Assembly (NCBI GenBank): GCA_963744115.1
Contig: CAVUSI010000002.1
Span: 248,001-312,000, forward strand
Source of the DNA: Chersky-267 sp963744115
GTDB lineage: Bacteria; Chloroflexota; Limnocylindria; Limnocylindrales; CSP1-4
Direction: 5' to 3'
DNA length: 64,000 nucleotides
The notes beneath the pieces are model-generated. The model was not told the origin of the DNA and made no database searches. It saw only the letters and a program-made list of their open reading frames with translations. A program made the position numbers and the translations under genes. Numbering within the stretch: the stretch's first letter is position 1; each line of letters begins with the position of its first letter. Positions 50,987 to 61,950 of the stretch are shown here, one piece after another.

Positions 50987-53854
50987 ATGCGGCGCATGGC
51001 GGCCCGAGAGCTTCCGATCCGGAGCGACCCCGGTTTCTCGCTCCCCGCGTTCAGCCGGCTGGCGCCGCCGCCTCCACCGGAGCTTGTGTCGTCCCGGATC
51101 GAGGCGCACTCCAGCCTCGGCGACGTGGTCGTCGACCTGCATGGGCGCGGCGGCTGGATCGCCCGGGCCGCCGTCGACCGGCAGCGCCGCGCGGCGTCGC
51201 TCGAGACGAGCCCGCTCACCCGCTTGCTCGCCGAGGTCGTCCTTCGGCCGCCGGACGTCCGCCATCTCGATGCGGCCTTCCAGGCGATCGCGGCCGCCCC
51301 GCGCGAGCAGTCCGCCCTCAAGGTCTGGCTCGGCGAGAAATACGCGAGTCGCTGCGTGACCTGCGGTCGCAGCGTCGTCCTCGACGAGATCGTCTGGGAG
51401 ACCGTCCCGGACGCCGCGCCGCGTCCCGTCCACAAGCACTATCGGTGCGCGGCCTGCCGTGACCAGGTCGGCGGCGGCGACCAGCGTCACGGCTCGATCG
51501 ACGATGCCGACCTGGCCCGGATCGACGCGACCGACCCCCGTGGACCCGCCTGGCGGACGGTCCGGGACCGCTTCCCGACCGTCGACGGCGACGACGCCCT
51601 CGTCGAGCAGCTGCTCGACCTCCACACGCCGCGCCAGCTCGTCGGCCTGCAGGCGATCCTCGAGCGCATCGAGGGCGACCTCCGCTCGGCGCCGGTCGAG
51701 GCCGCGATGCGGCTGGCGCTGCTCCATGCGCTCCTGCCGGCCTCGCGACTGAATGGCTACCCGGGCCGGATCGCGAACCTCCGCATCAGCGGCGGCCGGA
51801 TCCGCCTGCCGGCCGGTGGTCAATGGCGCGAGCGCAACCCGTGGCTCGCCTTCGAGGACGGGTTCCGCATCGTCCGCGGCTTCGTCCAGCGCCTCGAGGG
51901 ATCGCCGCAGGGGCTGATGACCGCCCGTTTCGGCGAGGACATCCAGAGCCTCAGCGAGGGCATGGCCAACGTGGTGGTCCGGCTCGGGACGCCGTCGTCG
52001 TTCCGTGCCCTCGAGGGCGAGGCGGATGCGCTCGCCGGCCTGGCCGATCGGCCACGCGTCCGGCTGGTGCTCGGCCAGCCGCCGCAGCGGCCGAACGTCG
52101 AGCGGCTGTCGTACGCCTACTTCGCCACCGGCTGGGTCCTCGGTCGCGACGCGGCCTCGCTCCTGCCGCTCGAAGCCGTCTTCGGCGGATCGGGGCGCGC
52201 CCCGTGGGGCTGGCAGTCGACCGCGATCCGCCGGGCCTTCGACGCCGTCGCCCCGCTTCTCGCGCGGGACGGGCGAGCGGTCCTCATCCTCGAGCCGGGC
52301 GGCCCGGAGGGGCTCGTCGCGGCCGCCCTCGGCGGGGTCGCCGCGGGGTATCGGCTCGTCGCGGCCCGCCTGGCCGAGCCGGGCGAGGAGATCGGCGGCA
52401 CGGTCGAATTCGTGCCGCCCGGCGCATCGGTCCCGGTCGGCCCGCGGACCCGCGCCAACGTCACGCTTCCCCACGTGCCGGGCGGTGCGGGTGACCCGGA
52501 CGCGGTCCCGGGACGCGGGCTGTTCGCCCCGCCGGAACGGTTCGACCGGACCCGCTCCTCCGAGGCCGACGTGGCCCGGACCGTGACGGACACGACGGTG
52601 GAGATCCTCCAGGCACGGGGTGAGCCGGCTCGCTATGAGCGGCTCCTCGGCGAGATCCTCGTCGGACTCGACCGGGCGGGCCAGCTCCGTCGGCTGGTGA
52701 CCCGCCGGGGCGGCCCGGACGACGGCGCCGACGACGGAACGGACGTCGTCGACCAGGTCGAGGCCTGGCCGAGCGGCGACCGATCGCCGGAGCCGGACCC
52801 GGATCGTCCGGTCGGAGGCTCGTCCGGGGACGGTCCGGCGGCCACCGGCGGCGACGCCAACGAGGCGGCCGACGGCGGTGAGGCGGCCGACGGGCGGACG
52901 TCTTCGGCGCCCAGGGTCGGCTCGTCCGCCAAGCCGATCCGCGAACCTGCCGCGGCCGCGGCAGGGGACCAGGTGGAGCGGCTCCTGACGATCATCCGCG
53001 ACGAGCTCGGACGACCGAGTCATCGCCGGCTCCACGAGATCGAGCCCGGCCGATGGTGGCTGTCCGACCCGGTCGACATCGCCGCGGCCGCACTGCCCCT
53101 CGCGGACCGGGTCGAGTGGGCCGTCTACAGCCTCCTGTCGACCGCCGGGAAGCTGTCCGAATCCGCGTTCAACGAGCGGATCGCCGCGCTCTTCACCGGG
53201 CACGACCTGCCGGACGAGGCGTTGGTCGCCGCCTGCCTCGAGAGCTACCGAAGCATGGCCAGCACGCCCGACCGGATCGTCACCTCGGACGACCTGCTCC
53301 GCCGCTCCCACGAGCACAGCGAGATCGTGGCCGACCTGGTCGACGTCGGCCATCGGCTCGGGATGCGCGCCTGGATCGCGACGCGCGAGCAGGTCCGGCG
53401 GGTCCGCGGGCACTACCTGGCCGACTGGCTGGACGACAGCGAGCGTCGCCAGGGGCCGCCGCGGGTCGGCCGGGCGCGTCCGGAGTCGGTCGACGAGATC
53501 GACGTCGTCTGGCAGGTCCGGGGACGGGCCAGCTTCCTGTTCGAGGTCGAGTGGACGGCGATGCTCGGCGAGCCGCTCCTGCGCCGGGCGGCCCTCATCC
53601 CTCCGGCCGAGGACATCGTCCGGTTCCTCGTCGTCGTGCCCGAGCGGACCGAGCTGCTGCGCTACAAGCTCGAGCGGTCGCCGCTGTTGCGGACCGCGCT
53701 CGAGGACGGCAACTGGCACATCCTCAAGGCGAATCACCTTCGCGCCTTCGCCGCCCACGAGACGCTGACGCTGGCCGATCTCGAGCCGTACCTCGGCATC
53801 GATCCGGCGATCGAGCATCGGGCCGGCGAGCAGATGCCGCTGTTCGGGGGTTGA
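50987..53854 (+). CDS. large DNA-methyltransferase-like protein with lost catalytic motif and a nuclease-like C-terminus
   Basis: A 955-residue protein, not clearly a known family. Residues 44-90 resemble motif I of N4/N6 DNA methyltransferases (GDVVVDLHGRGG ... SLETSPLTRL). A four-Cys zinc ribbon follows (C123/C126, C154/C157), as in DUF1156-type methylases. At 360-386, RLVLGQPPQRPN then SYAYFATGWVLG sits where those enzymes have TDPPYYDN and a Tyr/Phe-rich helix, but the catalytic D/N-P-P-Y is GQPP. Residues 421-465 (LLARDGRAVLILEP ... GYRLVAARLAEPGE) match the end of the fold. A disordered linker (~570-660) leads to a C-terminal domain with DVVW (839-842) and FEVE (852-855), reminiscent of PD-(D/E)XK nucleases. 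No restriction partner is nearby. Confidence 0.6.
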   Translation: MRRMAARELPIRSDPGFSLPAFSRLAPPPPPELVSSRIEAHSSLGDVVVDLHGRGGWIARAAVDRQRRAASLETSPLTRLLAEVVLRPPDVRHLDAAFQAIAAAPREQSALKVWLGEKYASRCVTCGRSVVLDEIVWETVPDAAPRPVHKHYRCAACRDQVGGGDQRHGSIDDADLARIDATDPRGPAWRTVRDRFPTVDGDDALVEQLLDLHTPRQLVGLQAILERIEGDLRSAPVEAAMRLALLHALLPASRLNGYPGRIANLRISGGRIRLPAGGQWRERNPWLAFEDGFRIVRGFVQRLEGSPQGLMTARFGEDIQSLSEGMANVVVRLGTPSSFRALEGEADALAGLADRPRVRLVLGQPPQRPNVERLSYAYFATGWVLGRDAASLLPLEAVFGGSGRAPWGWQSTAIRRAFDAVAPLLARDGRAVLILEPGGPEGLVAAALGGVAAGYRLVAARLAEPGEEIGGTVEFVPPGASVPVGPRTRANVTLPHVPGGAGDPDAVPGRGLFAPPERFDRTRSSEADVARTVTDTTVEILQARGEPARYERLLGEILVGLDRAGQLRRLVTRRGGPDDGADDGTDVVDQVEAWPSGDRSPEPDPDRPVGGSSGDGPAATGGDANEAADGGEAADGRTSSAPRVGSSAKPIREPAAAAAGDQVERLLTIIRDELGRPSHRRLHEIEPGRWWLSDPVDIAAAALPLADRVEWAVYSLLSTAGKLSESAFNERIAALFTGHDLPDEALVAACLESYRSMASTPDRIVTSDDLLRRSHEHSEIVADLVDVGHRLGMRAWIATREQVRRVRGHYLADWLDDSERRQGPPRVGRARPESVDEIDVVWQVRGRASFLFEVEWTAMLGEPLLRRAALIPPAEDIVRFLVVVPERTELLRYKLERSPLLRTALEDGNWHILKANHLRAFAAHETLTLADLEPYLGIDPAIEHRAGEQMPLFGG

Positions 53855-53963
53855 GCCCGGCGGTGTACTCTGGCGAAACCAGGTGGGGCGGCTTCGGCTG
53901 CCCGTGACCGTGCCCGATCCGACCGGCGGACCTACTCCGACCTATCCGACAGGAGGCTCCTCG

Positions 53964-55646
53964 GTGTCCCAGCTCGATCCGGGTTCGCCCGTCAACCTCC
54001 TCGCCGATCGCTTCTGGGAGGCGATCCTGGCCGAGGAGCCGACGACCGCCACGATGTACGGCGACGATCGCTACGACGATCGGCTGGAGGACCCGAGTCC
54101 AGCGGGCCGGGCGCGCCGGCGGCGGCTGATGGAGACGACCCTGGCCGAGGCGGCGACCATCGACCTCGACGCCCAATCGCTCGAGGACCGGATCACCATC
54201 GACATGATCCGCGTCGTCTGCGAGCTCGGGATCGTCCAGGACGACCAGCGGACCGACCTGCTCAAGATGGTCGACCAGATGGCCGGGCCGCAGACCCTGC
54301 TCCCGCAGGTCGTGATGTTCCAGCCGGCCGACACCCCGGAACGGTTCGAACGACTCGAGGCTCGCCTGCGCGGCTACGAAGGCTACATGGCGGCCAACCG
54401 CGAGCTCCTGCGCGAGGGCATCGCGTCGGGCCTGACGGCGCCCCGGATCGTCACCGAGCGGACGATCGCCCAGCTCGAGCGGCTGACCATGATCCCGGCC
54501 GAGGAATCGATCATCACCACCGGCGCGCGGGTCGCCTCGGAGACGGATCGCGCCAGGGTCGCCGACATCGTCCGCGAGGTCGTGATCCCGGCCGAGCGGG
54601 CCTTCCTCGCCGCCCTCCAGGACGGCTACCTCGCGGCCAGCCGGGCGGAGCCGGGCCTGTGGTCGGCGCCGAACGGGGACGCCCTGTATCGGACCCAGAT
54701 CCGGTCCTGGACGACGCTCGACATCGACCCCCAGGAGGTCCACCGGATCGGGCTCGAGGAGCTCGAGTCGATCGAGGCGGAGCGCCGGACGATCGCCCGC
54801 GCCGAGGGGTTCGGCGACGACACGGCCGCCTATCGGGCCTCGCTCGCCGCCGAGGCGGACAACATCCCCGAGACGGCCGAGATGCTGCTGGGGCGCGCCC
54901 GCGAGGACATCGACCGGGCGCTGGCGCTCGCCCCGAGCTATTTCGGCCGGCTGCCCCGGGCGGGTCTGGACGTCAAGGCGGTCGAGGAGTTCAAGGAGAA
55001 GGACAGCCCGTTCGCCTACTACATCCCGCCGACGACCGACGGCTCACGGCCGGGGATCTACTACGCCAACACCTACGACCTCCCGTCGCGGGTCTACACC
55101 AAGCTCGCCTCGACGACCTATCACGAGGCGGTGCCCGGCCACCACTTCCAGATCGCCCTCGAGATGGAGAACGAGAACCTGACGACGTTCCGCCGCCTTG
55201 GCTCGCGGCTCGTCGGCGGGGCGTATGTCGAGGGCTGGGGCCTGTACGCCGAACGGCTCGCCGATGAGATGGGCCTGTACCGCAGCGAGGCCGAGCGGTT
55301 CGGGATGCTCGATGGGCAGGCCTGGCGGGCCGCCCGCCTGGTCGTCGACAGCGGGCTCCACGGGCTGCACTGGCCGCGCCAGCGCTCGATCGACACGCTG
55401 CTCAGCGCCGGCCTCACCCCGACCGATTCGGTGATCGAGACGGACCGCTACATCTGCTGGCCGGGGCAGGCGTTGACCTACAAGCTCGGCCAGCGCGAGA
55501 TCGAGCGACTTCGGGCCCAGATCGCGGCGCGCGACGGCGCCGACTTCGACCTTCGCGCCTTCCACGACGCCGTCCTCGGCCACGGCTCGCTGCCGCTCGC
55601 CACACTCAGTCGCGAGCTGCCGAACTGGGTCGCCACCCCGGCCTAG
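53964..55646 (+). CDS. DUF885 family protein (putative metallopeptidase)
   Basis: A 560-residue protein. The metal motif HEAVPGHH lies in TYHEAVPGHHFQIALEME (~402), with the later Glu in YVEGWGLYAE. These define DUF885, a family built on a thermolysin/M3-like helical fold of probable peptidases or carboxypeptidases. It has no signal peptide and is cytoplasmic. GTG 53964 is chosen because AGGAGG lies 7 bases upstream; an in-frame ATG further up has no such site. A TACTCT box is at 53866-53871, giving a ~90-base leader. Confidence 0.88.
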   Translation: MSQLDPGSPVNLLADRFWEAILAEEPTTATMYGDDRYDDRLEDPSPAGRARRRRLMETTLAEAATIDLDAQSLEDRITIDMIRVVCELGIVQDDQRTDLLKMVDQMAGPQTLLPQVVMFQPADTPERFERLEARLRGYEGYMAANRELLREGIASGLTAPRIVTERTIAQLERLTMIPAEESIITTGARVASETDRARVADIVREVVIPAERAFLAALQDGYLAASRAEPGLWSAPNGDALYRTQIRSWTTLDIDPQEVHRIGLEELESIEAERRTIARAEGFGDDTAAYRASLAAEADNIPETAEMLLGRAREDIDRALALAPSYFGRLPRAGLDVKAVEEFKEKDSPFAYYIPPTTDGSRPGIYYANTYDLPSRVYTKLASTTYHEAVPGHHFQIALEMENENLTTFRRLGSRLVGGAYVEGWGLYAERLADEMGLYRSEAERFGMLDGQAWRAARLVVDSGLHGLHWPRQRSIDTLLSAGLTPTDSVIETDRYICWPGQALTYKLGQREIERLRAQIAARDGADFDLRAFHDAVLGHGSLPLATLSRELPNWVATPA

Positions 55647-55668
55647 CGGGCGCGTGTCGGGCGGACCG

Positions 55669-56403
55669 ATGGATCAGGCTGCGTTCTTCGACGCCATCCG
55701 GGCGGGGGACCTCGCCGCCGTCGACCGGCTGCTCACGGCGCAGCCGGCCCTCGCGGCGGCGAGCGACGCGGCGGGGCAGTCGGCCCTGACCGTCGCCGCG
55801 TACCACGGACAGTGGCCGATCGTCGATCGGATCCGGGCGACCGGGCCGGACCTCGACCGGTTCGAGGCGGCGATCGTCGGCGATGTCGACGGCGTCGCGG
55901 TCGAGCTCGACGATGCCGAGCGCGAGGCCGAGATCGAGCGCGAGACCGTCGGCCGCCGGGACCGCCGGTCAGCCGACGGGGACGACGGGTCGACCGCGCC
56001 CGTGGACGAACGATCCGCCGACGGCTTCACCGCCCTCCACCTGGCGGCCTTCTTCGGGCGGCTCGAGGTCGCCCGGCTGCTCCTGACCCGCGGCGCCGAC
56101 CCGAATGCCTGGGCGACCGGCGGTCTCCACGTCCAGCCGCTCCACAGCGCCGTCGCCGGCGGTCACGAGCAGGTCGCCGCGTTGCTCGTCGACGCGGGCG
56201 CGGACGTGAACGCGGCCCAGGACGGCGGGTCCACCCCGCTCATGGGTGCGGCGCAGAACGGGCTCGCGGCGACCGTCGCGCTGCTCCTCGCCCGCGGAGC
56301 GGATCCCAGGGCCTACGACCAGGACATCCTGACGGCCGCCGACCTGGCCGACCGGGCCGGCCACCCCGACGTCGCCGCTGCGATCCGGACCGCCGGGCCC
56401 TGA
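55669..56403 (+). CDS. ankyrin-repeat protein
   Basis: A 244-residue protein with four or five ankyrin units. The first two are degenerate (FFDAIRAGDLAAVDRLL; SALTVAAYHGQWPIVDRI). After an acidic insertion of ~40 residues there are clear units: DGFTALHLAAFFGRLEVARLLLTRGADPN, QPLHSAVAGGHEQVAALLVDAGADVN, STPLMGAAQNGLAATVALLLARGADP. It is a protein-interaction module with no catalytic domain. ATG 55669 is chosen; a GTG 15 bases upstream is in frame. It follows the DUF885 gene by 22 bases, so the two are probably co-transcribed. Confidence 0.88.
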   Translation: MDQAAFFDAIRAGDLAAVDRLLTAQPALAAASDAAGQSALTVAAYHGQWPIVDRIRATGPDLDRFEAAIVGDVDGVAVELDDAEREAEIERETVGRRDRRSADGDDGSTAPVDERSADGFTALHLAAFFGRLEVARLLLTRGADPNAWATGGLHVQPLHSAVAGGHEQVAALLVDAGADVNAAQDGGSTPLMGAAQNGLAATVALLLARGADPRAYDQDILTAADLADRAGHPDVAAAIRTAGP

Positions 56404-56507
56404 CGCTCGGCTCCGGCGCGGCAGCGGGATCATGCGGATGCCAGGGCATGGTGCCTTCGGGCCGACGGATTTCGTCGTTCCGTGCGCGATGAGGCGCGGA
56501 TATCGAA

Positions 56508-56537
56508 TTGACGCCGCGAAACGGGCTATGCCAAGAT
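56508..56537 (+). promoter_or_regulatory. candidate promoter for the class III aminotransferase gene
   Basis: TTGACG (56508-56513), an 18-base spacer and CAAGAT (56532-56537), about 120 bases before ATG 56659. The -35 is good and the -10 is moderate. The remaining leader shows no clear structure. Confidence 0.4.
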
Positions 56538-56658
56538 GGCGCCCGGCCCGTCCCGTAGCGCGCAACCGTTGCGCCAGGCGTCCCACCGACCGGTCGCCTG
56601 CCCCAGCCACCCGAACCCGGCCGCTGCGCACGCGGCCGGTCGGTCCAGCGGAGCGATC

Positions 56659-58062
56659 ATGACCACCGAACCCGCCGCCAACACCGTTCCCGACCTGGAT
56701 CGGACGCGCCAGCTCGAGATGTACCGGCGCGCCCTGAAGGTGATGCCGGGCGGGACGGATTCGAACTTCCGCGCGTGGGGCGAGAGCACGATCTACGTCG
56801 ACCGGGGCAAGGGCGGCACGGTCTGGGATATCGACGGCAACGAGTTCATCGACCTGCGGATGGGCTATGGACCCGTGATCCTGGGCCACGGTGACGAGCG
56901 GGTCGACGACTTCGTCAACGAGCGGATGCGGCGCGGCGTCAGCTTCTCGCTGACGAGCGAGGACGAGGTCCAGGCGATGGAGCTCCTGTGCGAGCTCACC
57001 GGCTGGGTGGACCAGGCGCGGATGACCGTGTCCGGCACCGAGGCGACGATGCACGCGATGCGGATCGCCCGGGCATACACCGGCCGCGAGAAGATCGTGA
57101 AGTTCGAGGGCCAGTACCACGGGGTGCACGACTACGCCCTGATCAGCGTCGGTCCCGACGACATGTCCGAGCTGGGAGACGCCGAAGCCCCGGTCGCCCT
57201 GGCCTGGGGCCGCGGGATCCCGGGCGCGGTCGCCGAGACGATCATCCCGGCGCGCTACAACAACCTCGAGTTCCTCCGCCAGCTGTTCGAGCGCCAGGGC
57301 CACGAGATCGCCGCGATCATCGTCGAGCCGGTCCTTGGCAACGCCCAGGGGATCATGCCGATGCCCGGGTTCCACCAGGCGATGCGGGCGCTGACCCAAG
57401 AGTTCGGGATCCTCCTGATCTTCGACGAGGTCAAGACCGGGTTCCGCTTCGCCAAGGGCGGCGCCGCCGAGTACTTCGGGATCACCCCGGACCTCGCCAC
57501 GTTCGCCAAGGCGATGGGCAACGGCTACCCGGCCGCCGCGTTCGGCGGTCGAGCCGAGGTCATGAGCATGCTGCCCGACAAGGTCAGCCACGGCGGCACG
57601 TATGCCGGGAATCGGATCGCGGCCGCGGCCGCGGTCAAGACGCTGACGATCCTCAAGGAGACGAACGCCCTCGAAACGATCCACGCGACGGGCCGGCTCA
57701 TCCAGGCCGGGCTCCGCGAGGTGCTCAACCCGAAGGGGCTGCCGTACCACTTCACCGGACATCCGTCGATGTTCGGGATCATGTTCCGCGAGCAGGAGGC
57801 CCGCGAGTATCGCGACTGGGCCACCACCGACCACGAGCTGTACGACGCGATCGCCCTCGGGATGCACGCCCGAGGCGCGATGCCCGAGCCCGACTCACGC
57901 GAGCCGTGGTTCCTGTGCGAGGCTCACGCCGGCGCGGGCGACTACGTCGACCGGATCGTGACGATCTTCTCGGATTCGCTCGATGCGGCCCTCGATGATC
58001 GGGCCCATGCCGCCCCACCGCCGACGCCGCATGGCGGCATGTCGGCCCCCAGCGCCGGCTGA
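56659..58062 (+). CDS. class III PLP aminotransferase, glutamate-1-semialdehyde-aminomutase-like
   Basis: A 467-residue fold type I enzyme. PLP residues: VSGTEATMHAMRIARAYTG for the phosphate loop, QYHGVHD stacking the ring, LIFDEVKTGFRF with D256, and FAKAMGNGYPAAAFGG with K284. Sequence is closest in style to the GSA/HemL branch (MPGGTDSNFRAWG), but no haem genes are nearby. The C-terminal ~20 residues are extra. Together with the IclR regulator starting 12 bases downstream, it looks catabolic rather than biosynthetic, perhaps acting on a beta- or omega-amino acid. ATG 56659 follows GGAG. Confidence 0.88.
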   Translation: MTTEPAANTVPDLDRTRQLEMYRRALKVMPGGTDSNFRAWGESTIYVDRGKGGTVWDIDGNEFIDLRMGYGPVILGHGDERVDDFVNERMRRGVSFSLTSEDEVQAMELLCELTGWVDQARMTVSGTEATMHAMRIARAYTGREKIVKFEGQYHGVHDYALISVGPDDMSELGDAEAPVALAWGRGIPGAVAETIIPARYNNLEFLRQLFERQGHEIAAIIVEPVLGNAQGIMPMPGFHQAMRALTQEFGILLIFDEVKTGFRFAKGGAAEYFGITPDLATFAKAMGNGYPAAAFGGRAEVMSMLPDKVSHGGTYAGNRIAAAAAVKTLTILKETNALETIHATGRLIQAGLREVLNPKGLPYHFTGHPSMFGIMFREQEAREYRDWATTDHELYDAIALGMHARGAMPEPDSREPWFLCEAHAGAGDYVDRIVTIFSDSLDAALDDRAHAAPPPTPHGGMSAPSAG

Positions 58063-58073
58063 ACGCAACGCGG

Positions 58074-58868
58074 ATGACGACGGAGACGACGATGGCCATG
58101 GCACTCGACGGCAACGCGGTCCGCTCGGTCGACCGCGCGGCCGCGCTCCTGCTTGCGCTCGGCGACAGCCAAGGCGAAGCCGGCGTGACCGAGCTGGCTC
58201 GTCGGCTCGGCCTCCACAAGTCGACCGCGTCGCGGCTCCTCGCCACCCTCCAGCGTCGCGGCCTCGTGGAGCAGGACGACGAGACCGGCAAGTACCGGCT
58301 CGGCCTGGTGGTGATCCGGCTGGCCGAACGCGCCGAACGCACCCTCGACCTGCGCGGGATCGCGATGCCCGAGCTCGAGCGTCTGGCCCGCCTCACCCGC
58401 GAGACGACGGGCCTGGGCGTGCTCGACGGGGAGCAGCTCCTGACCGTCGCCCAGGCGGACGGCCCGAACCTCATCGCGGTCGGGGACTGGACCGGCCGAT
58501 CGGTTCCGCTCCACTGCGTCGCGTCGGGCAAGGTCCTCATGGCGGCCCTGGCCGAGCGCGAGGTCCTGCGCATCGTCCGGCACGGGCTGGTCGCCCACAC
58601 CGACCGGACGATCACCGAGCTCGAACCCCTCCTCGAGGAGCTGTCGCGGATCCGCCGCCGCGGGTACGCCACCGCCATCGGCGAATACGAGGCCGGGCTC
58701 AACGCCGTCGCAGCGCCGGTCCACGACGCCCGGGGGGCGGTCATCGCCGCGGTCGACATCTGGGGCCCGGCGTTCCGGCTCACCCCGCGCCGGATCCCGG
58801 AGCTGGCCGCGCAGGTGCGTGAGGCGGCGGCGGCGATCTCGGTCCGTCTCGGCGGTGCCGCCGCCTGA
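58074..58868 (+). CDS. IclR-family transcriptional regulator
   Basis: A 264-residue regulator. The winged helix lies at ~15-75 (VRSVDRAAALLLALGDSQGEAGVTELARRLGLHKSTASRLLATLQRRGLVEQ) and the IclR effector domain at ~90-255 (ETTGLGVLDGEQLLTVAQADG, HCVASGKVLMAAL, RRRGYATAIGEYEAGLNAVAAPV, AAVDIWGPAFRLTP). It likely controls the aminotransferase gene 12 bases before it and perhaps neighbours. ATG 58074 is used here; ATG 58092, with GGAG 6 bases upstream, is an equally likely start and would remove six residues. Confidence 0.9.
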   Translation: MTTETTMAMALDGNAVRSVDRAAALLLALGDSQGEAGVTELARRLGLHKSTASRLLATLQRRGLVEQDDETGKYRLGLVVIRLAERAERTLDLRGIAMPELERLARLTRETTGLGVLDGEQLLTVAQADGPNLIAVGDWTGRSVPLHCVASGKVLMAALAEREVLRIVRHGLVAHTDRTITELEPLLEELSRIRRRGYATAIGEYEAGLNAVAAPVHDARGAVIAAVDIWGPAFRLTPRRIPELAAQVREAAAAISVRLGGAAA

Positions 58869-58959
58869 CGCGGGGCCGCGTCCGCCCGACCCGGGCGTCG
58901 CGGCCGGCCTGATGCACGGGCACGCCGCGCTCCAAGGTCCGAGCGCGCTCCGGACCGGC

Positions 58960-58965
58960 TAGGCT
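58960..58965 (+). promoter_or_regulatory. -10 box TAGGCT for the MscS-type gene
   Basis: TAGGCT ends 7 bases before GTG 58973, fitting a leaderless mRNA beginning at a GTG codon. No Shine-Dalgarno is present. Confidence 0.4.
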
Positions 58966-58972
58966 AGCGACC

Positions 58973-59911
58973 GTGACCACGCCCGACCTGAGCCAGCTCA
59001 CGGACGCGATCCAGCACAACGGGCTGAGCGTGCTCGTCCTGCTCGTCCTCGCCTTCATCGTCTTCCGGATCACCCGTCCGATCGTCCACCGAGCGCTGGT
59101 CGGCTTCCTCCAACGCCGCGGCCCACAGACCGACGAGGCCGACCTGACCGCCGACGAGGTCGCCAAGCGGGTCACCACGCTCGAGGACCTGTTCTCGACC
59201 GCGCTCCGGTTCACGGTCATCCTGGTCACGATCCTCATCCTGCTGACCTGGCTCGACCTCATCCCCGTCATCGCCGGGCTCGGCGTGCTGCTCGCCGCGC
59301 TGACCCTGGCCGGCCAGAGCATCGTCCTCGACTACCTGATGGGCGTCCTCATCGTGTTCGAGGGGCCGTACTACAAGGGCGACTGGATCCAGGTGGGAGG
59401 GGTCGAGGGGGAGGTCGAGGAGGTCGGCCTGCGGCGGACGGTCCTGCGCGACTCGACCGGCACCGTCCACAGCGTGTCGAACGGGCTGATCAGGATCGCC
59501 TCGAACCTCACCCGGGTCTACGCCCGGATGCAGGTCGACATCACCGTCGCCTTCGGGGCCGACCTCGAGGCGGTCACCCGGGTCGTCAACGAGGTCGGCC
59601 AGGCGATGGCCGCGGACCCGGCCTGGAGCTCGCGCCTGCTCGAGGTGCCGACGCTCCTCCGGGTTCCCGCCGTGAGCGACCTCGGGGTCACGATCCGGGT
59701 CGCCGGCAAGGTCAAGGCCGCCGATCGCTGGTCCGCCCCGAGCGAGCTGCGTCAGCGCCTGCTGACCGCCTTCCAGGCGAACGGCATCGACATCCCCGTC
59801 CGCGGCCGGGTGGTCCTCGAGCGCGACCGCACGGATCCGGGGGGTGTGCCGATCGACCCGGACCCGGGCGGCCCGAGCGCCCCCGAGGCGACCGGGGAGC
59901 ACCGCTCCTGA
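58973..59911 (+). CDS. small-conductance mechanosensitive ion channel (MscS family)
   Basis: A 312-residue MscS-like protein. The N-terminal membrane segment (LSVLVLLVLAFIVF), a second (FTVILVTILILLTWL) and the pore-lining helix (IAGLGVLLAALTLAGQSIVLDYLMG) precede the beta domain (YYKGDWIQVGGVEGEVEEVGLRRTVLRDSTGTVHSVSNG, the MscS signature) and the C-terminal alpha/beta domain. It opens under membrane tension and releases solutes in osmotic downshock. The C-terminal ~20 residues are Pro/Gly-rich. The start is GTG 58973. Confidence 0.92.
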   Translation: MTTPDLSQLTDAIQHNGLSVLVLLVLAFIVFRITRPIVHRALVGFLQRRGPQTDEADLTADEVAKRVTTLEDLFSTALRFTVILVTILILLTWLDLIPVIAGLGVLLAALTLAGQSIVLDYLMGVLIVFEGPYYKGDWIQVGGVEGEVEEVGLRRTVLRDSTGTVHSVSNGLIRIASNLTRVYARMQVDITVAFGADLEAVTRVVNEVGQAMAADPAWSSRLLEVPTLLRVPAVSDLGVTIRVAGKVKAADRWSAPSELRQRLLTAFQANGIDIPVRGRVVLERDRTDPGGVPIDPDPGGPSAPEATGEHRS

Positions 59912-59983
59912 ACGCGCCGCGTCGTTGGCCGCTGTTCGGCCGCGTAGAATGGCCTCCCGTGGTCAGGTCGTGGAGGTAGGCAC

Positions 59984-61948
<1,965 letters not shown>

Positions 61949-61950
61949 CC

